Positions 1 to 9,248 are shown, numbered from the stretch's first letter. The stretch is DNA of 64,000 bases from Pyrinomonadaceae bacterium MAG19_C2-C3 (GCA_024330265.1 JANDLT010000007.1:1-64000), one strand, 5' to 3'. Notes: generated by a model from the letters alone, not told the origin. A program made the numbers and translations.

Positions 1-87
1 AATGATTTTCAAACGCAAGCGACGAGATAAAAATTTCTGATTCAGTTTTCAAGCCATCGGATTTCACCACGAAGCGGCTAACAATAA

Positions 88-188
88 TTAGACCGCACGA
101 TGCGGTAAAAGTCATCTGTGGCGGGATTATACCGCAGTGTGCAGTAATTTGTGTGAAAAGTTGTGTTTTACCGCGCGGTGCGGTCTAA
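88..188. repeat. paired palindromes upstream of integron integrase
   Basis: Two 23-bp stretches (88-110 and 166-188) are inverted copies of each other with three mismatches. Each is also a short dyad of ACCGC/GCGGT. The word TTTTACCGC recurs near 204 and a variant, TATACCGCA, near 129. In integrons this side of intI usually holds attI and the intI promoter, so the dyads may be recombination or regulator sites. No canonical attC core (GTTRRRY) was recognised, so that role is inference. They could equally be a small dispersed repeat. Confidence 0.55.
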
Positions 189-258
189 TCACGGGATTAA
201 CGGGTTTTACCGCTTTGTCCGTGCCGATTTGGTAGTCTAAAAATTGAGGTGTCCTCGT

Positions 259-1218
259 ATGGAACGTCCGAAGTTGCTTGACCAAGTGCGTGAAGTGATG
301 CGGTTGCGACATTACAGCATTCGCACGGAGGAGGCTTATGTTAACTTAGCCAAACGGTTTATTCTGTTTCATAACAAGCGACATCCGCGTGAGATGGGTG
401 TGGATGAAATCAGGCAGTTTTTGTCGCATCTGGCAATCGAAGGAAATGTCGCGGCTTCAACGCAGAATGTCGCGCTAGCGGCGTTGTTGTTTTTGTACAA
501 GGAAGTTTTGAAAATCGAGTTGCCGTTGATTGATGGTGTTGAACGGGCGAAGAAGCCTGTGCGTGTGCCGACGGTGTTGACGGTGGAAGAAGTTAAAAGC
601 GTTTTGAATCTAATGAGCGGGGTGCATCACTCAATGGCTTCGCTGTTGTATGGCGCGGGGTTGCGGGTGATGGAGTGTGTGCGATTGCGCGTCAAGGATG
701 TTGATTTTGGTTATAAGCAAATCACGGTGCGCGACGGCAAAGGCGAGAAGGATAGGCGGACGGTTTTACCACAGCCTTTGATTGAATCTTTGCGGCTTCA
801 CTTGGCGCGCGTGCGGTTGCAGCACGAGGAAGATTTGCGAAACGGTGTTGGAGCGGTTTATCTGCCTTACGCGCTCAATCGCAAATATCCGAACGCGGCG
901 ACGGCGTGGGAATGGCAGTATGTGTTTCCGGCGAATCGTATATCGCGTGACCCACGTTCGGAACGCACGGGGCGTCACCACGCGGCGGAAGATGGTTTGC
1001 AAACTGCTTTGAAAAAAGCCGTTTGCGCGAGTCGCATAGAGAAGCGCGTCAGTTGTCACACTTTGCGGCACAGTTTCGCTACGCATTTGCTCGAAGCGAA
1101 TTATGACATTCGCACAATTCAGGAACTCTTGGGACATAAGAACGTGCAGACGACAATGATTTACACGCACGTCATGAATCGCGGCGGGGGCGGTGTGCGA
1201 AGTCCGCTTGAAATGTAA
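259..1218 (+). CDS. intI: integron integrase (tyrosine recombinase)
   Basis: This 319-aa tyrosine recombinase has an N-terminal SAM-like core-binding domain (about 1-95) and a C-terminal catalytic domain. The catalytic set is visible as R136, H267, R270, H293 and Y302. An insertion around 191-225 ([10 protein letters not shown]...[13 protein letters not shown]) is the integron-integrase-specific patch, which separates it from XerC/XerD. The start is the ATG at 259, with GAGG ten bases upstream; a TTG at 244 is the alternative. Integron integrases excise and insert gene cassettes at attI/attC sites. Cassettes would be expected to the left, outside the window. The gene ends just before a strong hairpin and looks intact. 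Confidence 0.9.
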   Translation: MERPKLLDQVREVMRLRHYSIRTEEAYVNLAKRFILFHNKRHPREMGVDEIRQFLSHLAIEGNVAASTQNVALAALLFLYKEVLKIELPLIDGVERAKKPVRVPTVLTVEEVKSVLNLMSGVHHSMASLLYGAGLRVMECVRLRVKDVDFGYKQITVRDGKGEKDRRTVLPQPLIESLRLHLARVRLQHEEDLRNGVGAVYLPYALNRKYPNAATAWEWQYVFPANRISRDPRSERTGRHHAAEDGLQTALKKAVCASRIEKRVSCHTLRHSFATHLLEANYDIRTIQELLGHKNVQTTMIYTHVMNRGGGGVRSPLEM

Positions 1219-1235
1219 AGTGAAGTCGAGGTTAT

Positions 1236-1283
1236 AAATCAAACGCGCCGCGATTCGTTAAAGATTCGCGGCGCGTTTGATTT
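1236..1283 (+). terminator. intrinsic terminator-like hairpin after intI
   Basis: A perfect 18-bp stem (1236-1253 with 1266-1283) and a 12-nt loop lie 18 bases after the intI stop. The arms begin with AAATC and end with GATTT, giving an A/T flank on both sides, so it could stop transcription from either direction. Confidence 0.8.
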
Positions 1284-1296
1284 TGAGTTGATAAGT

Positions 1297-1558
1297 AACT
1301 ACTCAGCCGTCTTCAGACGGCTTTCCCGAAGGGCATATAGACCAGCCGTTTGACGGCTGGGTTAGTAGTTGAAAAACAATTAAGGGCGTTTCTTCTCTAT
1401 TCCGGCTTCAGCCACTACCCCGAACGGCTCAAGCCGCTCGGCAAAAGCCCGGCGAGATACGGGCTGCTGAGATTGGTTGACACTCGTCCCCAGCCGTCGA
1501 ACGGCTGGTCTAAGTGCCGCTTCGCGGAAAGCCGCGTGAACGCGGCTGAGTTGTTACG
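1297..1558. repeat. ~260-bp palindrome-rich element, copy A
   Basis: A non-coding block built of several hairpins, including AGCCGTCTTCAGACGGCT and CAGCCGTTTGACGGCTG. Its reverse complement matches 3151-3415 along nearly the whole length. The two copies therefore flank gcvPB in inverted orientation. The ends carry AGCCG...CGGCT palindromes, as expected of a non-autonomous repeat or REP/BIME-like cluster. Open frames here are incidental. Confidence 0.8.
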
Positions 1559-1586
1559 TTGATAAAGCGAAACTCGTTCCGCCTTA

Positions 1587-3137
1587 TCAAGCTGCCGTCG
1601 CTTCAAGTTTTTCTTCCGGCTTCCAGCGCAATATGGGTTTGCGCGCGGCGGCGGCTTCGTCAAGTCTGCCGATGCGTGTCGTGTGCGGTGCTTCGATGAC
1701 GAGTTCGGGTGTGACTTCGGCTTCGCGGGCGATCTGTTTCATGGCTTCGATGAATTGGTCGAGTTCGGCGCGTCCGACCGATTCGGTGGGTTCAATCAAC
1801 ATCGCTCCTTGCACGATAAGCGGGAAGTAAATCGTCATCGGGTGGAAGCCGTAATCAATCAATCGTTTGGCGATGTCGAGCGTGTGGACGCCTTTTCGGG
1901 ATTGCATTTTGTCGGTGAAGACGACTTCATGCATCGGCGGAAGGTCAAAGGGTTTATCGAAATCTTGTGCTAGAGCGTGCGCGATATAGCGTGCGTTTAA
2001 GACGGCGGCTTCGGTGGCTTCGCGTATCCCGTCTTTGCCATGAGTTAAAATGTAGGCGAGTGCGCGAAGGTGCATTCCGAAGTTGCCATAGAAAGCTTTG
2101 ACGCGCCCGATGGATTTCGGAACATCGAAATCAAGTCGGTAAGAATCGTTCTCTTTGACGACGCGCGGCACGGGCAAGAAGGGTTCTAATTCTTTCGTAC
2201 AGCAACAGGGTCCCGAACCGGGTCCGCCGCCGCCGTGCGGAGTCGAAAAGGTTTTATGAAGATTTAAGTGAATCACGTCAACGCCCATGTCGCCGGGACG
2301 CGCGACGCCGACGAGGGCGTTCATGTTCGCGCCGTCCATATAGACGAGTCCGCCCGTCTTATGTATGACCGCGCAAATCTCACCGATGTTCGCCTCGAAC
2401 AAGCCGACGGTGTTCGGGTTGGTCAACATCAAACCCGCGATGTCAGCCCCCGCGCAGAGTTCGCGCAAGTGTTCCATGTCGGTTTGACCTTCGGCGGTTG
2501 AGCGCACGGTTTTGACCCTAAAGCCCGCGAGATTGGCGGAAGCCGGGTTCGTGCCGTGCGCGGAATCGGGGACAAGCATCACATCGCGTTTCGGGGCGGC
2601 GTTGCCTTCCGTATCAATCGTCGCGCCGTCGCGTTCGTCGAGGAAGGCGCGAATTAACATCACGCCGGTCATCTCGCCCTGCGCTCCGGCGGCGGGCTGT
2701 AAAGAGATGCCGGGAAGACCTGTGATTTCCGCGAGGTGAGTTTGAAGTTCATAAATGACGGCGAGCGCGCCTTGCGAATCAGCTTCGTTTGCGAGCGGGT
2801 GAAGGTTCGCAAAGCCCGCGATGCGCGCGACTTTTTCATTGAGGCGCGAATTATATTTCATCGTGCATGAGCCGAGCGGGTACATCCCCAAGTCAACAGA
2901 ATAGTTCCACGTCGAGATGCGGGTGAAGTGGCGCACGACATCGGTTTCGCTCACTTCCGGCAAGCCTTCGAGATCATCAGTGCGGCGCAAATCGGCGGGG
3001 ATGATGTCGTCGAGCGGTTGTTCGTCCACGTCTAATGCGGGAAGCTTATAACCGATTCTGCCTTCGTGCGAACGCTCGAAAATCAGGTTCTCGTTTTGCG
3101 TCGGATGCGTGGTGACTTTGGTGATGTTGGTGTTCAT
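1587..3137 (-). CDS. gcvPB: glycine dehydrogenase (decarboxylating) subunit 2
   Basis: The 516-aa P-protein beta subunit of the glycine cleavage system. With GcvPA it decarboxylates glycine and passes the aminomethyl group to lipoyl-GcvH in the cytoplasm. The PLP-lysine motif HLNLHKTFSTPHGGGG is present (Lys near residue 295), as are the DSAHGTNPASA and NPNTVGLFE segments of the aminotransferase fold. Length and ends are normal for the split, two-subunit P-protein. It is the last gene of gcvT-gcvH-gcvPA-gcvPB, but a 323-bp gap holding one of two inverted ~260-bp repeats separates it from gcvPA. It may therefore be transcribed less, or separately. Confidence 0.95.
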   Translation of the reverse strand: MNTNITKVTTHPTQNENLIFERSHEGRIGYKLPALDVDEQPLDDIIPADLRRTDDLEGLPEVSETDVVRHFTRISTWNYSVDLGMYPLGSCTMKYNSRLNEKVARIAGFANLHPLANEADSQGALAVIYELQTHLAEITGLPGISLQPAAGAQGEMTGVMLIRAFLDERDGATIDTEGNAAPKRDVMLVPDSAHGTNPASANLAGFRVKTVRSTAEGQTDMEHLRELCAGADIAGLMLTNPNTVGLFEANIGEICAVIHKTGGLVYMDGANMNALVGVARPGDMGVDVIHLNLHKTFSTPHGGGGPGSGPCCCTKELEPFLPVPRVVKENDSYRLDFDVPKSIGRVKAFYGNFGMHLRALAYILTHGKDGIREATEAAVLNARYIAHALAQDFDKPFDLPPMHEVVFTDKMQSRKGVHTLDIAKRLIDYGFHPMTIYFPLIVQGAMLIEPTESVGRAELDQFIEAMKQIAREAEVTPELVIEAPHTTRIGRLDEAAAARKPILRWKPEEKLEATAA

Positions 3138-3150
3138 AAAATAATAATAA

Positions 3151-3415
3151 TTAGTTAGCCGTCTTCAGACGGCTTTCCGCGAAGCGGCACTTAGACCAGT
3201 TCCGTTTGACGGCTGGAGACGATTGTTAATCATTCTCCTCAGCCCGTATCTCGCCGGGCTTTCGCACGCGGCTTGAGCCGTTCGGGTATGGTGGCTGAAG
3301 CCGGAAGAGAAGGACGTTAAAACGCCCTCCTTAATTCTTTGCCGCTTTCACCCAGCCCTCAAACGGCTGGTCTATGCGCCCTTCGGGGAAGCCGTCTGAA
3401 GACGGCTGAGTAGTT
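3151..3415. repeat. ~260-bp palindrome-rich element, copy B (inverted)
   Basis: The inverted partner of 1297-1558, filling most of the gcvPA-gcvPB gap. Shared blocks include the CCGGCTTCAGCCAC segment, the CCCGGCGAGATACGGGCTG segment, GGTCTAAGTGCCGCTTCGC and terminal AGCCGTCTTCAGACGGCT palindromes. Divergence is concentrated in loops. No gene is seen here. Confidence 0.8.
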
Positions 3416-3460
3416 ATAAATAATCTGAAATCTCAAATTTCAAGTCCGCAGTGCTTTGAT

Positions 3461-4810
3461 TCAAACGCAAACTTTGAAGGCTGCGACTAAATTATCAATC
3501 GCTTGTTTGGTATTGACTTCGGTGACGCAGACGAGAATGTCGTCCGTCAAATCATCGTAATAACGCGAGAGCGGGACGCCGCCGTTGATGTTGTGTTCGC
3601 GTGCGATACGGGATAGTAAATCTTCTGCCGCGACGGGTGCGCGAACGACGAACTCGTTGAATACAGGAGCGGAATAGGGAAGCGTGAAGCCGTCGAGTTT
3701 CGCTATTTCCCTTTGCGCGTAAGCCGCCTTTTGCGCGCACTGTACGGCGACTTCTCGAAGTCCGCGTCTGCCCATCGTGGTCATGTAAATAGTCGCGGCG
3801 AGAGCGATTAAACCTTGATTGGTACAGATGTTCGAGGTCGCTTTCTCGCGGCGGATGTGTTGTTCGCGCGTCGCTAAAGTTAAAACGAAACCGCGTCTGC
3901 CCTGTTTATCAGCCGCCGTTCCGACGAGACGACCGGGCATCTGTCGCGCGTACTTTTCGCGTGTCGCAAACATGCCGAGATAGGGTCCGCCGAAGGACGC
4001 GGGAACGCCGAACGATTGACCTTCCGCGACCACGATGTCCGCCCCGCATTCGGCGGGAGTTTTCAGTAGTCCAAGCGAGATGCTCTCCGTGACGGCGACG
4101 ATAAACAGCGCGCCGACTTTGTGGGCTTTCTCCGCGAGTGCTTTCAAGTCTTCAATCGAGCCGAAAAAATTTGGTGATTGAATCACAAGCGCGGCGATTG
4201 AATCATCGAGTTTCGCATCGAGTTCTTCGACCGTCGTGCGTCCGGTTTCGGCGTCGAAGCAGACTTCTTCGATTTCGAGTCCGGCGTGTTGAACATAAGT
4301 GCGGACGACTTCCAAGTATTCGGGATGCACGGCGGATGAGACGATGACCTTCGAGCGGCGTGTGACGCGCTCCGCCATCAATGCGGCTTCGGCGAGTCCG
4401 GTCGAGCCGTCGTACATCGAAGCGTTGGCGACTTCCATGCCGGTCAACTGACAGACGAGCGTTTGAAACTCGAAGATGTATTGCAGCGTGCCTTGCGAAA
4501 TTTCCGGTTGATAAGGTGTGTATGAAGTGAAGAACTCGGAGCGCGACAGCAAGCTGTCAACAATGGTCGGCGTGTAGTGCGTGTAAGCACCCGCGCCTAA
4601 AAAGCTTGAACGCGCGGCGGCGGTGTTGTGCGCGGCGAGGTCGCCGAACTTAGCGAGCAGTTCCATTTCGGACATCGCTTCGGGGATGTCCAAAGATTCT
4701 TTAAGACGAAATTGTTCGGGAATCGAATCGAATAAATCGGAAGCTTCTTTCAGCCCGACGACGCCGAGCATCTCGCGGCGTTCGTCGGGCGAGTTGGGTA
4801 TGTAGCGCAA
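3461..4810 (-). CDS. gcvPA: glycine dehydrogenase (decarboxylating) subunit 1
   Basis: The 449-aa alpha subunit of the split P-protein, the partner of GcvPB in glycine decarboxylation. The N-terminus (RYIPNSPDERREML) and the internal GAGAYTHYTPTIVDSLLSRSEF and SMYDGSTGLAEA segments are family hallmarks. The subunit lacks the PLP lysine, which is in GcvPB. The start is a TTG at 4810, chosen because the family N-terminus begins exactly there; no ATG lies close. It follows gcvH by 10 bases, so the two are co-transcribed and probably translationally coupled. Confidence 0.95.
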   Translation of the reverse strand: MRYIPNSPDERREMLGVVGLKEASDLFDSIPEQFRLKESLDIPEAMSEMELLAKFGDLAAHNTAAARSSFLGAGAYTHYTPTIVDSLLSRSEFFTSYTPYQPEISQGTLQYIFEFQTLVCQLTGMEVANASMYDGSTGLAEAALMAERVTRRSKVIVSSAVHPEYLEVVRTYVQHAGLEIEEVCFDAETGRTTVEELDAKLDDSIAALVIQSPNFFGSIEDLKALAEKAHKVGALFIVAVTESISLGLLKTPAECGADIVVAEGQSFGVPASFGGPYLGMFATREKYARQMPGRLVGTAADKQGRRGFVLTLATREQHIRREKATSNICTNQGLIALAATIYMTTMGRRGLREVAVQCAQKAAYAQREIAKLDGFTLPYSAPVFNEFVVRAPVAAEDLLSRIAREHNINGGVPLSRYYDDLTDDILVCVTEVNTKQAIDNLVAAFKVCV

Positions 4811-4820
4811 AGTCTTTGTA

Positions 4821-5213
4821 TTACTCCGTTTCTGTCTTCAAATAATCTTCGTACTCCGCAGGGTTGAGCAAGCTGTCAATATCGCTTGAATTACTAAGGC
4901 GAATCTTGACCATCCACGCTTCGCCGTGCGGGTCGTTGTTGACCTTCTCCGGTTCGTCTTGAAGCGTGTCGTTGATTTCGGTGACTTCGCCCGCGACAGG
5001 CATAAAGAGTTCGGACACGGCTTTCACCGATTCGACCGAACCGAAAGCTTCGTGCGCCGTGAACTTTTCACCGACTTTCGGAAGTTCGACATACACGACA
5101 TCGCCGAGCGCGTGTTGCGCGTGGTCTGTGATGCCGATTGTCCCCGTGTCACCCGCGAGGCGAACCCATTCGTGGTCTTTGCTGAAATGCAAATCTTCCG
5201 GGATGTTTGCCAT
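4821..5213 (-). CDS. gcvH: glycine cleavage system H protein
   Basis: The 130-aa lipoyl carrier protein that shuttles the aminomethyl intermediate between P-, T- and L-proteins. The lipoylation lysine is K64 in GSVESVKAVSEL. The N-terminal SKDHEWVRL and the hammerhead beta-sheet region are typical, and the length is normal. The ATG at 5213 has an AGGGG ribosome-binding site about nine bases upstream. It is the second gene of the gcv operon; the L-protein (lpd) is not in this window. Confidence 0.96.
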   Translation of the reverse strand: MANIPEDLHFSKDHEWVRLAGDTGTIGITDHAQHALGDVVYVELPKVGEKFTAHEAFGSVESVKAVSELFMPVAGEVTEINDTLQDEPEKVNNDPHGEAWMVKIRLSNSSDIDSLLNPAEYEDYLKTETE

Positions 5214-5252
5214 TTGAATTTACCCCTTTTCCTGATGATGCTTCCTGTGAAA

Positions 5253-5311
5253 ATTGATTCATTGACTCATTTTCACTTTGAGTCAATGAACCGATGAAAC
5301 AATGAATCAAT
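5253..5311. repeat. hairpin of ATTCATTGA-type words between gcvT and gcvH
   Basis: A bulged inverted repeat: 5253-5264 pairs with 5300-5311, and 5261-5269 pairs with 5279-5287. The arms are made of repeated words like ATTCATTG. The right arm reaches into the gcvT stop codon. It belongs to the tandem-word hairpin class found at many junctions in this window. Confidence 0.65.
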
Positions 5312-6434
5312 TCTTCTTCGGGCGTTTATAAAACGGCGTCGGAACGATGTTCGCCGCGACTGTGCGCCCGCGCACGTCAATGTGAATTTGCGTTCCGGTC
5401 GCGGCGTGTTCGATTGGAACGTAACCGAGTCCGATGTTTTTGTTGAGAAACGGCGCGGGGCTTGCCGATGTCACGCGCCCGACTTCTTTGCCGTCAATGA
5501 TTATCGCTTGACCGTCGCGGGCGATGCCGCGTTCGGTCATCTCAAAGCCGACGAGACGGCGCGTCAAGCCCGTTTCTTTCTGTTTGATTAGAGCGTCGCG
5601 CCCGGTGAAGTCGTCTTTATCGAGTTTGCAAATCCAACCCAAGTTGGCTTCGAGTAATGTGGTCGTGTCGTCAATCTCATGCCCGTAAAGCGACATCGCG
5701 GCTTCGAGGCGAAGCGTGTTGCGCGCCGCCAGACCGCACGCCGTGATGCCTTCGGGTGCGCCGTAATCGCCCGCGTCGAGAAATGTTTGCCAGAGCAGTT
5801 CGGCTCTATCGGCGGCGGCGTAAATCTCGAAGCCGTCTTCGCCCGTGTATCCGGTGCGCGAGATGATTGACGGCACACCCGCGACGACGCCTTCGCGGAA
5901 ATGGTAATACTTGATTTCGTCAAGCCGCGCATCCGCGAATGGTTGAAGGATTCTAAGCGCGTCGGGTCCTTGAATGGCGATTTGACAATAATCTTGACTG
6001 CGATTCGTCAAGGTCACATCGCCGTCGCCTTCGGTCTTGTGAGCGTTAAACCACTCCCAATCTTTCTCCGTCGTCGAAGCGTTGACGACCAGCCATAGAT
6101 GGTCTTCCGCAAAACGATAAACCAGCAAGTCGTCAACTACCGTGCCTTCGGGCGTGGTGATGGCGGAATAGTGCGCCTGCCCGTTAATCAATTTACGCAC
6201 ATCGTTTGACACGAGACGATTGACAAAGGGAATCGCCTCGCTTCCTCGCACCTCAAATTCGCCCATATGCGAGACATCGAAAAGTCCGCAAGCGTTGCGC
6301 GTGCGAAGGTGTTCTGCCACCGTGCCGGGTTGATATTGAACGGGCATATCCCAACCGCCGAAGTCAACCATGCGCCCACCCATGCGGCGGTGCATCGCGT
6401 TGAGCGGCGTTTGTTTAAGAGAAAATGCATCCAT
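5307..6434 (-). CDS. gcvT: aminomethyltransferase (glycine cleavage T protein)
   Basis: The 375-aa T-protein transfers the methylene group from aminomethyl-lipoyl-GcvH to tetrahydrofolate, releasing ammonia. The N-terminus (LKQTPLNAMHRRMGGRMVDFGGWDMPVQY), the GLFDVSHMGE motif and the GYTGEDGFEIY segment are diagnostic, and the length is usual. It is the first gene of the minus-strand gcv operon. An AGGAG stands 13 bases before the ATG, which is rather far. The 117-bp upstream gap shows no sign of a glycine riboswitch. Confidence 0.96.
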   Translation of the reverse strand: MDAFSLKQTPLNAMHRRMGGRMVDFGGWDMPVQYQPGTVAEHLRTRNACGLFDVSHMGEFEVRGSEAIPFVNRLVSNDVRKLINGQAHYSAITTPEGTVVDDLLVYRFAEDHLWLVVNASTTEKDWEWFNAHKTEGDGDVTLTNRSQDYCQIAIQGPDALRILQPFADARLDEIKYYHFREGVVAGVPSIISRTGYTGEDGFEIYAAADRAELLWQTFLDAGDYGAPEGITACGLAARNTLRLEAAMSLYGHEIDDTTTLLEANLGWICKLDKDDFTGRDALIKQKETGLTRRLVGFEMTERGIARDGQAIIIDGKEVGRVTSASPAPFLNKNIGLGYVPIEHAATGTQIHIDVRGRTVAANIVPTPFYKRPKKN

Positions 6435-6551
6435 GACGAAGCGATAACTCCTGCGCGACGAACGAGAAGATTTTAGAAGGCTTTAATTGAAGATGGAATG
6501 TAATCGGTCGGGAAACCTAACACGCCGCGCGCGTCCCGGTCAAGAAAGAGT

Positions 6552-8522
6552 TCAAGGTGTGAAATTGGCGCGGCGTTTGATGTCGGTGAAGCGTGGATCA
6601 TCGCGCAAATTATCGAATAGCGGACTCACTTTGAGCGTGGAAATCCACCATTCGCGGCTCTCAAGAGCTTCTTCGAGCAAAGCAGTCGCTTTGTCCCGTT
6701 CGCCGAGCGCGGCATATATGACGGCAATTGAACCTGCCTGATTTTTCATCCCCTTTAGTTCTTCAATCTGACGCCGTGCGTCGGCGTGCCTTCCGGCGAG
6801 CGCATAGACGTAACCGAGATACACAGGTGGTCCGCCGGGGTTGCGGACTTTCAGCCTGTTGGCGCGTTCGAGCGTCGCAATCGCTTCCGCATACATCCCT
6901 TTTTGCCCGTAAGCCACCCCCAAACCCATGAGCGCGGAAGGGTAATCCGGGTCGCCTTCAAGAATCAAACGAAACTCCTCGACGGCAGCATCGTAGCGGC
7001 GCGCATATATAAATACGAAACCCAGTATCGTGCCGTGAGTGGGGGTAACAGGATTAAGCTCACGGGCGCGCGATAACTCGGCGACGGCTTCGTCGAATCG
7101 TCCCAGCGATGCCAGAAATAAGCCTAATGAGTGATGCGAGGCGGAATTGTTCGGATCAAGTTCAATCGCGCGCCGCATATGGCGTTCGGCACCCGTCCAG
7201 TCATAATCGCTGCGCCACGCTATCTCTCCCATAAAGGAATGAGCCGGGGCGAGCGTTTCGTCCACGTCTATTGCCCGTAACACCAACTCCTTTTGTCGCC
7301 GGTAAGCTTGCTTCATCGTCAGCCCACGTCCCGACTGCCCGTAAGTTGTCGCCAACGCGACATGGGCAAGTGCGAAGTTCGGATCAAGTTCAATCGCCCG
7401 CTCAAGATACTCGCCACTGCGTTCTAACGATTCCGACGTGCTGCTGTTGAACATTAAGAAGCGTGCTTGCAGAAAAAGCCTGTAAGCCTCGGCATTCTGC
7501 GTCGGGCGGCGCGCCACGAGTTGACGTTCCTCGCCGCTTAATTCCAACCGGAGCGCATCGCTGACCCGCAAGGAAATACTGTCTTGCATGGCGAAGATGT
7601 CGGTTACCCGCTCGTCGAACGTGCCAGCCCACAGCGTCACGCCGTCAGACACATTCATTAAACGCACCGTGACACGCACGCGGTCATCCACACGCTGAAC
7701 GCTTCCTTCCAACACGGCTTCCACGCCGAGCGCGCGACCTGCCGCCACCGCGTCTAGCGGCTGTGCCGCGTACCGGCGCACGGCACTCGTCGGGCGCACA
7801 GTGAGAGATTTGATATTACCGAGTTTCGTAATTAGAGCATCAGCCATTCCGATGCCCAAGCGGTCGCTTGATTCTTGTTTCGCGTCGAGATCGGCGAACG
7901 GCAGCACTGCGAGCGAGCGCAGAATTGAGGTTGCGGCAGGTCTGCCGGTGTCGCTCGAACTCCGCCACCACGCCGCCGACGCGATGAGCGATGCGACGAG
8001 CAACGCCGCGCCGCTCACGACGAGAACGCGACGCGGCAAGCGGGACGCCTCAAAGATGCGCGGGTTTAAGTCAGTCGTCGCGCTCTGCGCCGCACCGGAA
8101 GTTGATGACGATTTAAGTGGTTGGGCGGCAGTTTCGGTTGGTGACGGTTCATCGTCAATCGTGGACGCTTTAGCAACTTCGTCCACCTCGCCAATCTCGA
8201 TGACCGGCGCGGCGAAGCGGTAGCCGTGCTTCGGCACCGTTTGAATGTAGTGGGCGTCGGAGGGCGTCTCGCCGAGAGTTTTGCGAAGGGCGGAGATGTT
8301 GCGATTGAGGTTGCCTTCTTCCACGAACGCATCGTGCCAGACGGTCTGTATCAATTCGTCTTTACTGACCAGACGCCCGTCGTTTTCGATGAGTACGAGC
8401 AGGATGTCAAAGAGTCTGGCGCGGAGCGGCACAATTTCGCCGTCCGCGCGCATAAGCGTGCGCTGGTCGGCGTCGAGGCGGAAGTCGCCGAACCGGTATT
8501 CCCGCTTGATTCGCTTGTTCAT
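6552..8522 (-). CDS. CadC-like winged-helix regulator with TPR domain
   Basis: A 656-aa one-component membrane regulator. Residues about 5-105 form an OmpR/PhoB-type winged helix (REYRFGDFRLDADQRTL...IQTVPKHGYRFAAPV). A low-complexity linker follows, then one transmembrane segment (about 163-185), a FlgO/adenylate-cyclase-associated type domain (SLAVLPFADL...LEGSVQRVDDRVRVTVRL) and at least six TPRs to the C-terminus. Start 8522 is chosen because the family begins near this methionine; an ATG 99 bases upstream adds an unlikely basic leader. The architecture is common in Acidobacteriota; the ligand and targets are unknown. It is divergent from the small secreted gene at 8949 and may regulate it or the large secreted genes that follow, which is only inference. 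Confidence 0.85.
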   Translation of the reverse strand: MNKRIKREYRFGDFRLDADQRTLMRADGEIVPLRARLFDILLVLIENDGRLVSKDELIQTVWHDAFVEEGNLNRNISALRKTLGETPSDAHYIQTVPKHGYRFAAPVIEIGEVDEVAKASTIDDEPSPTETAAQPLKSSSTSGAAQSATTDLNPRIFEASRLPRRVLVVSGAALLVASLIASAAWWRSSSDTGRPAATSILRSLAVLPFADLDAKQESSDRLGIGMADALITKLGNIKSLTVRPTSAVRRYAAQPLDAVAAGRALGVEAVLEGSVQRVDDRVRVTVRLMNVSDGVTLWAGTFDERVTDIFAMQDSISLRVSDALRLELSGEERQLVARRPTQNAEAYRLFLQARFLMFNSSTSESLERSGEYLERAIELDPNFALAHVALATTYGQSGRGLTMKQAYRRQKELVLRAIDVDETLAPAHSFMGEIAWRSDYDWTGAERHMRRAIELDPNNSASHHSLGLFLASLGRFDEAVAELSRARELNPVTPTHGTILGFVFIYARRYDAAVEEFRLILEGDPDYPSALMGLGVAYGQKGMYAEAIATLERANRLKVRNPGGPPVYLGYVYALAGRHADARRQIEELKGMKNQAGSIAVIYAALGERDKATALLEEALESREWWISTLKVSPLFDNLRDDPRFTDIKRRANFTP

Positions 8523-8717
8523 GCGGAGTTTCCGAAAAATTACGGGAAAATTTCGGCTTTTTGTCTTGAAACGAAAAGCTGTTTTAACTAGCGTGGCGAG
8601 GCTGAACAGAGGCGGAGTCAATCGCGGCGAGGCTAAGGAATAAGCGTCGCCGTCATATTAGAACAACCCTGCGGTGGAGGCAAACATTTACCTCTCTTAG
8701 GTTCTGTTGACATTTAG

Positions 8718-8855
8718 ACTGGAGCGCAAGCGTCCCGCTTGCCTTGAGCGCGAGAGCGCGAAAAAGTGTGCGCGAGATTTCAACTTAAATATCAGGTAAG
8801 CGTTTTTCGCGTCGAAGCGACGCTCATGGCAAGCGAGGACGCCCCTCGCTCCAGT
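8718..8855. repeat. inverted-repeat element in the 8523-8948 gap
   Basis: Imperfect terminal inverted repeats (ACTGGAGCG...CTTGCC at 8718-8744 and its mirror GGCAAGCG...CGCTCCAGT at 8828-8855) bound a 138-bp non-coding block. The rest of this 426-bp divergent intergenic region holds no gene that I can support. A TTGACA at 8707 has no good -10 box. Confidence 0.6.
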
Positions 8856-8948
8856 CAAAACAGCGTTGGGCGATTATTGCTTGAAACGAGTGCGGCAATA
8901 ATGAAAACGTTCAAGGAAAAGCACTCCAAAGCAACAAGAGGAAAAACC

Positions 8949-9248
8949 ATGAACAACAGCAAAGTTCAATTAAGAAGTTTTCGATGCGCCATGATTTGCT
9001 TGGTGTTACTCGCAGGATTTTTAACCCAAGCTAGCGGCGTGAGCGATTTTCTCGTTACGGCTAAATCTGCGGTTGATTCTAAAGCAAGTGCCACGAAGTA
9101 TAGGGTATTTTGCGACCATGAATCACACGGACGAAACGGTTATAGCACGATTTATTGCTATGACTATCCAAGAGACGCGGCTGATGTGGCGAACGCACAC
9201 AACAGATTCAACGCAGGACATTCTGCGCGTGTCGTTACTTGTAATTAA
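8949..9248 (+). CDS. small secreted protein, unknown function
   Basis: A 99-aa protein with a likely signal peptide: basic start (NNSKVQLRSFR), a hydrophobic core (CAMICLVLLAGFLTQ) and a plausible cleavage site around SG-VSD. The mature part is short, has three cysteines (CDHESHG, YCYDYP, terminal VTCN) and many Asn/His/Tyr residues. The ATG at 8949 has AGAGG about eight bases upstream; the frame stays open further upstream but crosses a palindromic repeat, so longer starts were rejected. I do not recognise the family. It stands alone between the CadC-like regulator and the large secreted proteins. Confidence 0.6.
   Translation: MNNSKVQLRSFRCAMICLVLLAGFLTQASGVSDFLVTAKSAVDSKASATKYRVFCDHESHGRNGYSTIYCYDYPRDAADVANAHNRFNAGHSARVVTCN

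Noticed and set aside
766-1242. A 158-aa minus-strand reading frame across the integrase gene
   Set aside because: It is antisense to a clearly conserved gene and has no recognisable features.
6435-6551. A glycine riboswitch ahead of gcvT
   Set aside because: The gap is only 117 bp and shows no tandem aptamer features.
8766-8948. An N-terminal extension of the small secreted protein
   Set aside because: The extension crosses a palindromic element, and the internal ATG at 8949 has a good ribosome-binding site directly before a signal peptide.
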